Source: JACPDD01 sp040900105
Lineage (GTDB): Bacteria > Patescibacteriota > Microgenomatia > Levybacterales > UBA12049
Reading direction: 5' to 3'
DNA length: 6,178 nt
Assembly (NCBI GenBank): GCA_040900105.1
Contig: JBBDZP010000020.1
Coordinates: 1-6,178, forward strand
Shown: positions 4,659-6,178 of the stretch, piece after piece
Layout: each line of letters starts with the position of its first letter
How positions within the stretch are numbered: the stretch's first letter is position 1
Translations under genes and position numbers: made by a program
Notes under the pieces: generated by a model
The model's database searches: none
What the model saw: the letters and a program-made list of their open reading frames with translations, nothing else
Told to the model about the DNA's origin: nothing

Positions 4659-6178
4659 ATTCACCTAATACTATTTATGCAGACGGCAAAAAAGCGATTG
4701 TTTATCTAAGAGTATCTACGGAAGAGCAAGTAGATAACTTTTCTTTAGGTAGCCAGGAAGAAATATGTAGAAAAGAAGCTGAGAAAAGAGGATACGAAAT
4801 TGTTGAGGTTTTTAGAGAGGAGGGAAGATCCGCTAAAAACATAAAGGGCAGGCCGGTACTCATCGGCATGCTTGAATATTCTCGGAAGAACAAAAATAAA
4901 ATTCAAGCATTGTTTGTTTACCGACTAGATCGAATATCGCGTCAAACATCAGATTATTTAGCGATAAGGAAAAAGTTAGCAGAAAATGGCGTTACCATAA
5001 TATCTTCTACAGAACCGACAGGAGATAGCCCAACGGAAAAGCTTGTAGAAACAATGCTCGCGGGATTTGCCCAACTCGATAACGATATTCGAAGCGAAAG
5101 AGCAAGAAATGGACTACGCGCACGTTTTCTATCGGGTCTTATAAGTGGGAAGCCTCCGCTAGGATATAAATTCCAGGCCGGATACGCGGTAAAAGACTCC
5201 GAAACGTGGGATAAAGTGAAAGCTGCATGGGATTTGATGGCAACTGGCACGAAGAGCACTCGTGACATAGCAGTTGTTATGAATGACTGGGGTCTTCTAG
5301 AGACTCATGGCGACAAGAAGTACAAATTGCGAGCACAAAGCACCTGGCGAATATTTAGGCTTAAGTTTTACGCTGGCTATCTCGTATCAAAGAAATATCC
5401 CGAAGAGGTTAGAGGTCAGCATGTACCCATGATTACTGAGGAACTCTATTATAAAGTACAAGCTATCATAGACGGCAGAAATCCAAATAAAATCGCCTTG
5501 GCAAGAAGAACATCCGAAAACATAAATTTCCCTCTCCGCAGGATTATTAAATGCGGCAAATGTGGTACAGGATTGACCGGTTCATGGAGTACCGGAAAAG
5601 CAGGCGGTAGATACGCATATTACTTTTGTGGCGGTAAGTGTAATTATAAATGTATTGGTGTAAAAACTCTCGAAGATGCACTAATCGCACTATTAAAAGA
5701 AATTACTCCGAAAAAGGAAGCTTTGAATCTGTTTATTGAGAATTTATATAAAATGTTTCATGAACGAACTTCACGCCTAACAAAGGTTAGAAATGAGGCA
5801 GATGATGAAATTGCAAGACTCAAGGAATTGAGACAAACATTAGTCAAAAAAAATCTAGAAGGCGTATATTCCGATGAAATATTCAAAGAGCAAAGCGACA
5901 TGATAAAAGACAAAATAATGCAGGCAGAAATCATAAAAGACGATACAACACTTAATAGTTACAACATCGATGCCGTCACGTCGTTTGCTAAAACTATGCT
6001 TGCGGATTTAGGAGAAACATATAGAAGGTCTAGCATTTCACAGCTAAAAGTGCTCCTGGGTCTCACCTTCCGCTCCGGAATCGCTTGGGACTATAACGGT
6101 AGGTTAGACCATCAGATTAGCCCAGTATATCAATACATTTCCCACTTTGGGGCAGGGGGTGTCTCATTTGGAGCGGGT
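4655..6178 (+). CDS. Large serine recombinase, 3' end beyond the window (508 codons seen)
   Basis: It catalyses site-specific DNA integration or excision through a serine-DNA intermediate. The resolvase domain spans about residues 13-155: YLRVSTEEQ with catalytic Ser21 and Arg19, Gln34, and the YRLDRISR motif (89-96). A recombinase domain follows at about 160-275, with GKPPLGYKF (165-173), FYAGYL (238-243) and MITEELYYKVQ. A zinc ribbon has Cys300, Cys303, Cys325 and Cys329, with Cys333 close by. A charged coiled-coil stretch lies at about 360-440, as in large serine integrases. The start at 4655 has the strong site AGAAAGGAGG and overlaps the preceding stop. The frame has no stop up to 6178, yet family landmarks suggest the protein is almost complete. 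The final residues repeat FGAG (498-501 and 505-508) and may run into an antisense tRNA. All visible catalytic residues are intact, so it is probably active. Confidence 0.93.
   Translation, partial: MNSPNTIYADGKKAIVYLRVSTEEQVDNFSLGSQEEICRKEAEKRGYEIVEVFREEGRSAKNIKGRPVLIGMLEYSRKNKNKIQALFVYRLDRISRQTSDYLAIRKKLAENGVTIISSTEPTGDSPTEKLVETMLAGFAQLDNDIRSERARNGLRARFLSGLISGKPPLGYKFQAGYAVKDSETWDKVKAAWDLMATGTKSTRDIAVVMNDWGLLETHGDKKYKLRAQSTWRIFRLKFYAGYLVSKKYPEEVRGQHVPMITEELYYKVQAIIDGRNPNKIALARRTSENINFPLRRIIKCGKCGTGLTGSWSTGKAGGRYAYYFCGGKCNYKCIGVKTLEDALIALLKEITPKKEALNLFIENLYKMFHERTSRLTKVRNEADDEIARLKELRQTLVKKNLEGVYSDEIFKEQSDMIKDKIMQAEIIKDDTTLNSYNIDAVTSFAKTMLADLGETYRRSSISQLKVLLGLTFRSGIAWDYNGRLDHQISPVYQYISHFGAGGVSFGAG
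6169..6178 (-). tRNA. Possible 3' end of a tRNA-Gly gene cut by the window edge
   Basis: On the minus strand the last ten bases read ACCCGCTCCA. This equals the 3' acceptor strand, discriminator U and CCA of many bacterial tRNA-Gly genes whose 5' end is GCGGGT. Only ten bases are visible, so the call cannot be confirmed here. If right, the recombinase frame enters the tRNA antisense and would stop within it, and the junction is a candidate attachment site. Confidence 0.3.

Noticed and set aside
4954..5268. Minus-strand open frame of 104 codons, and a second at 4702-4893
   Set aside because: Both are antisense to the catalytic and recombinase domains of the serine recombinase, whose motifs prove the plus-strand frame.
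4655..6178. Alternative genetic code (TGA read as Gly or Trp)
   Set aside because: Trp is encoded by TGG at expected places, no in-frame TGA occurs in any recognised domain, and TGA serves as a stop at 4656-4658.

Overview
This 6178-base window looks like part of a mobile or integrated accessory element in an AT-rich bacterium. Every reading frame fits the standard genetic code. One gene uses TGA as a stop inside an ATGA overlap, which argues against a TGA-recoded lineage. A VirD4/TraG-type ATPase next to a replication-relaxation-type protein, a serine recombinase and small unfamiliar proteins resembles elements I associate with Candidate Phyla Radiation (Patescibacteria, for example Microgenomates) genomes. 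That assignment is an inference from gene content and style; no taxonomic marker gene is present.

Layout: (1) Bases 1-144 are a non-coding leader with a perfect 10-bp hairpin. (2) Bases 145-444 (+) encode a DUF2958 protein, followed by a hairpin terminator. (3) Bases 519-689 (+) encode a 56-residue unknown protein with a strong ribosome binding site. It ends 3 bases from the convergent gene on the other strand, inside a small palindrome that holds both stop codons. (4) Bases 693-1457 (-) encode a replication-relaxation-type protein with an N-terminal winged helix. (5) Bases 1458-1609 are an AT-rich intergenic region. (6) Bases 1610-4159 (-) encode an 849-residue membrane-anchored coupling-type ATPase, and an 18-bp perfect palindrome overlaps its stop codon. 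(7) Bases 4160-4319 are a divergent control region with a near-consensus sigma70 promoter overlain by two identical-architecture dyads. (8) Bases 4320-4658 (+) encode a very acidic 112-residue unknown protein. It overlaps by ATGA the start of (9), a large serine recombinase from 4655 (+) that is still open at the right edge.

Functional reading: the minus-strand pair is probably a DNA-processing and transfer module, although no relaxase, VirB4 or pilus gene is visible. The plus-strand pair on the right is an integration/excision module under a repressible promoter. The last ten bases read, on the minus strand, like the 3' end of a tRNA-Gly. This suggests that the recombinase gene lies at an attachment site at the edge of the element. 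The most notable signals beyond the genes are the double operator, the 18-bp palindrome and this possible tRNA junction.
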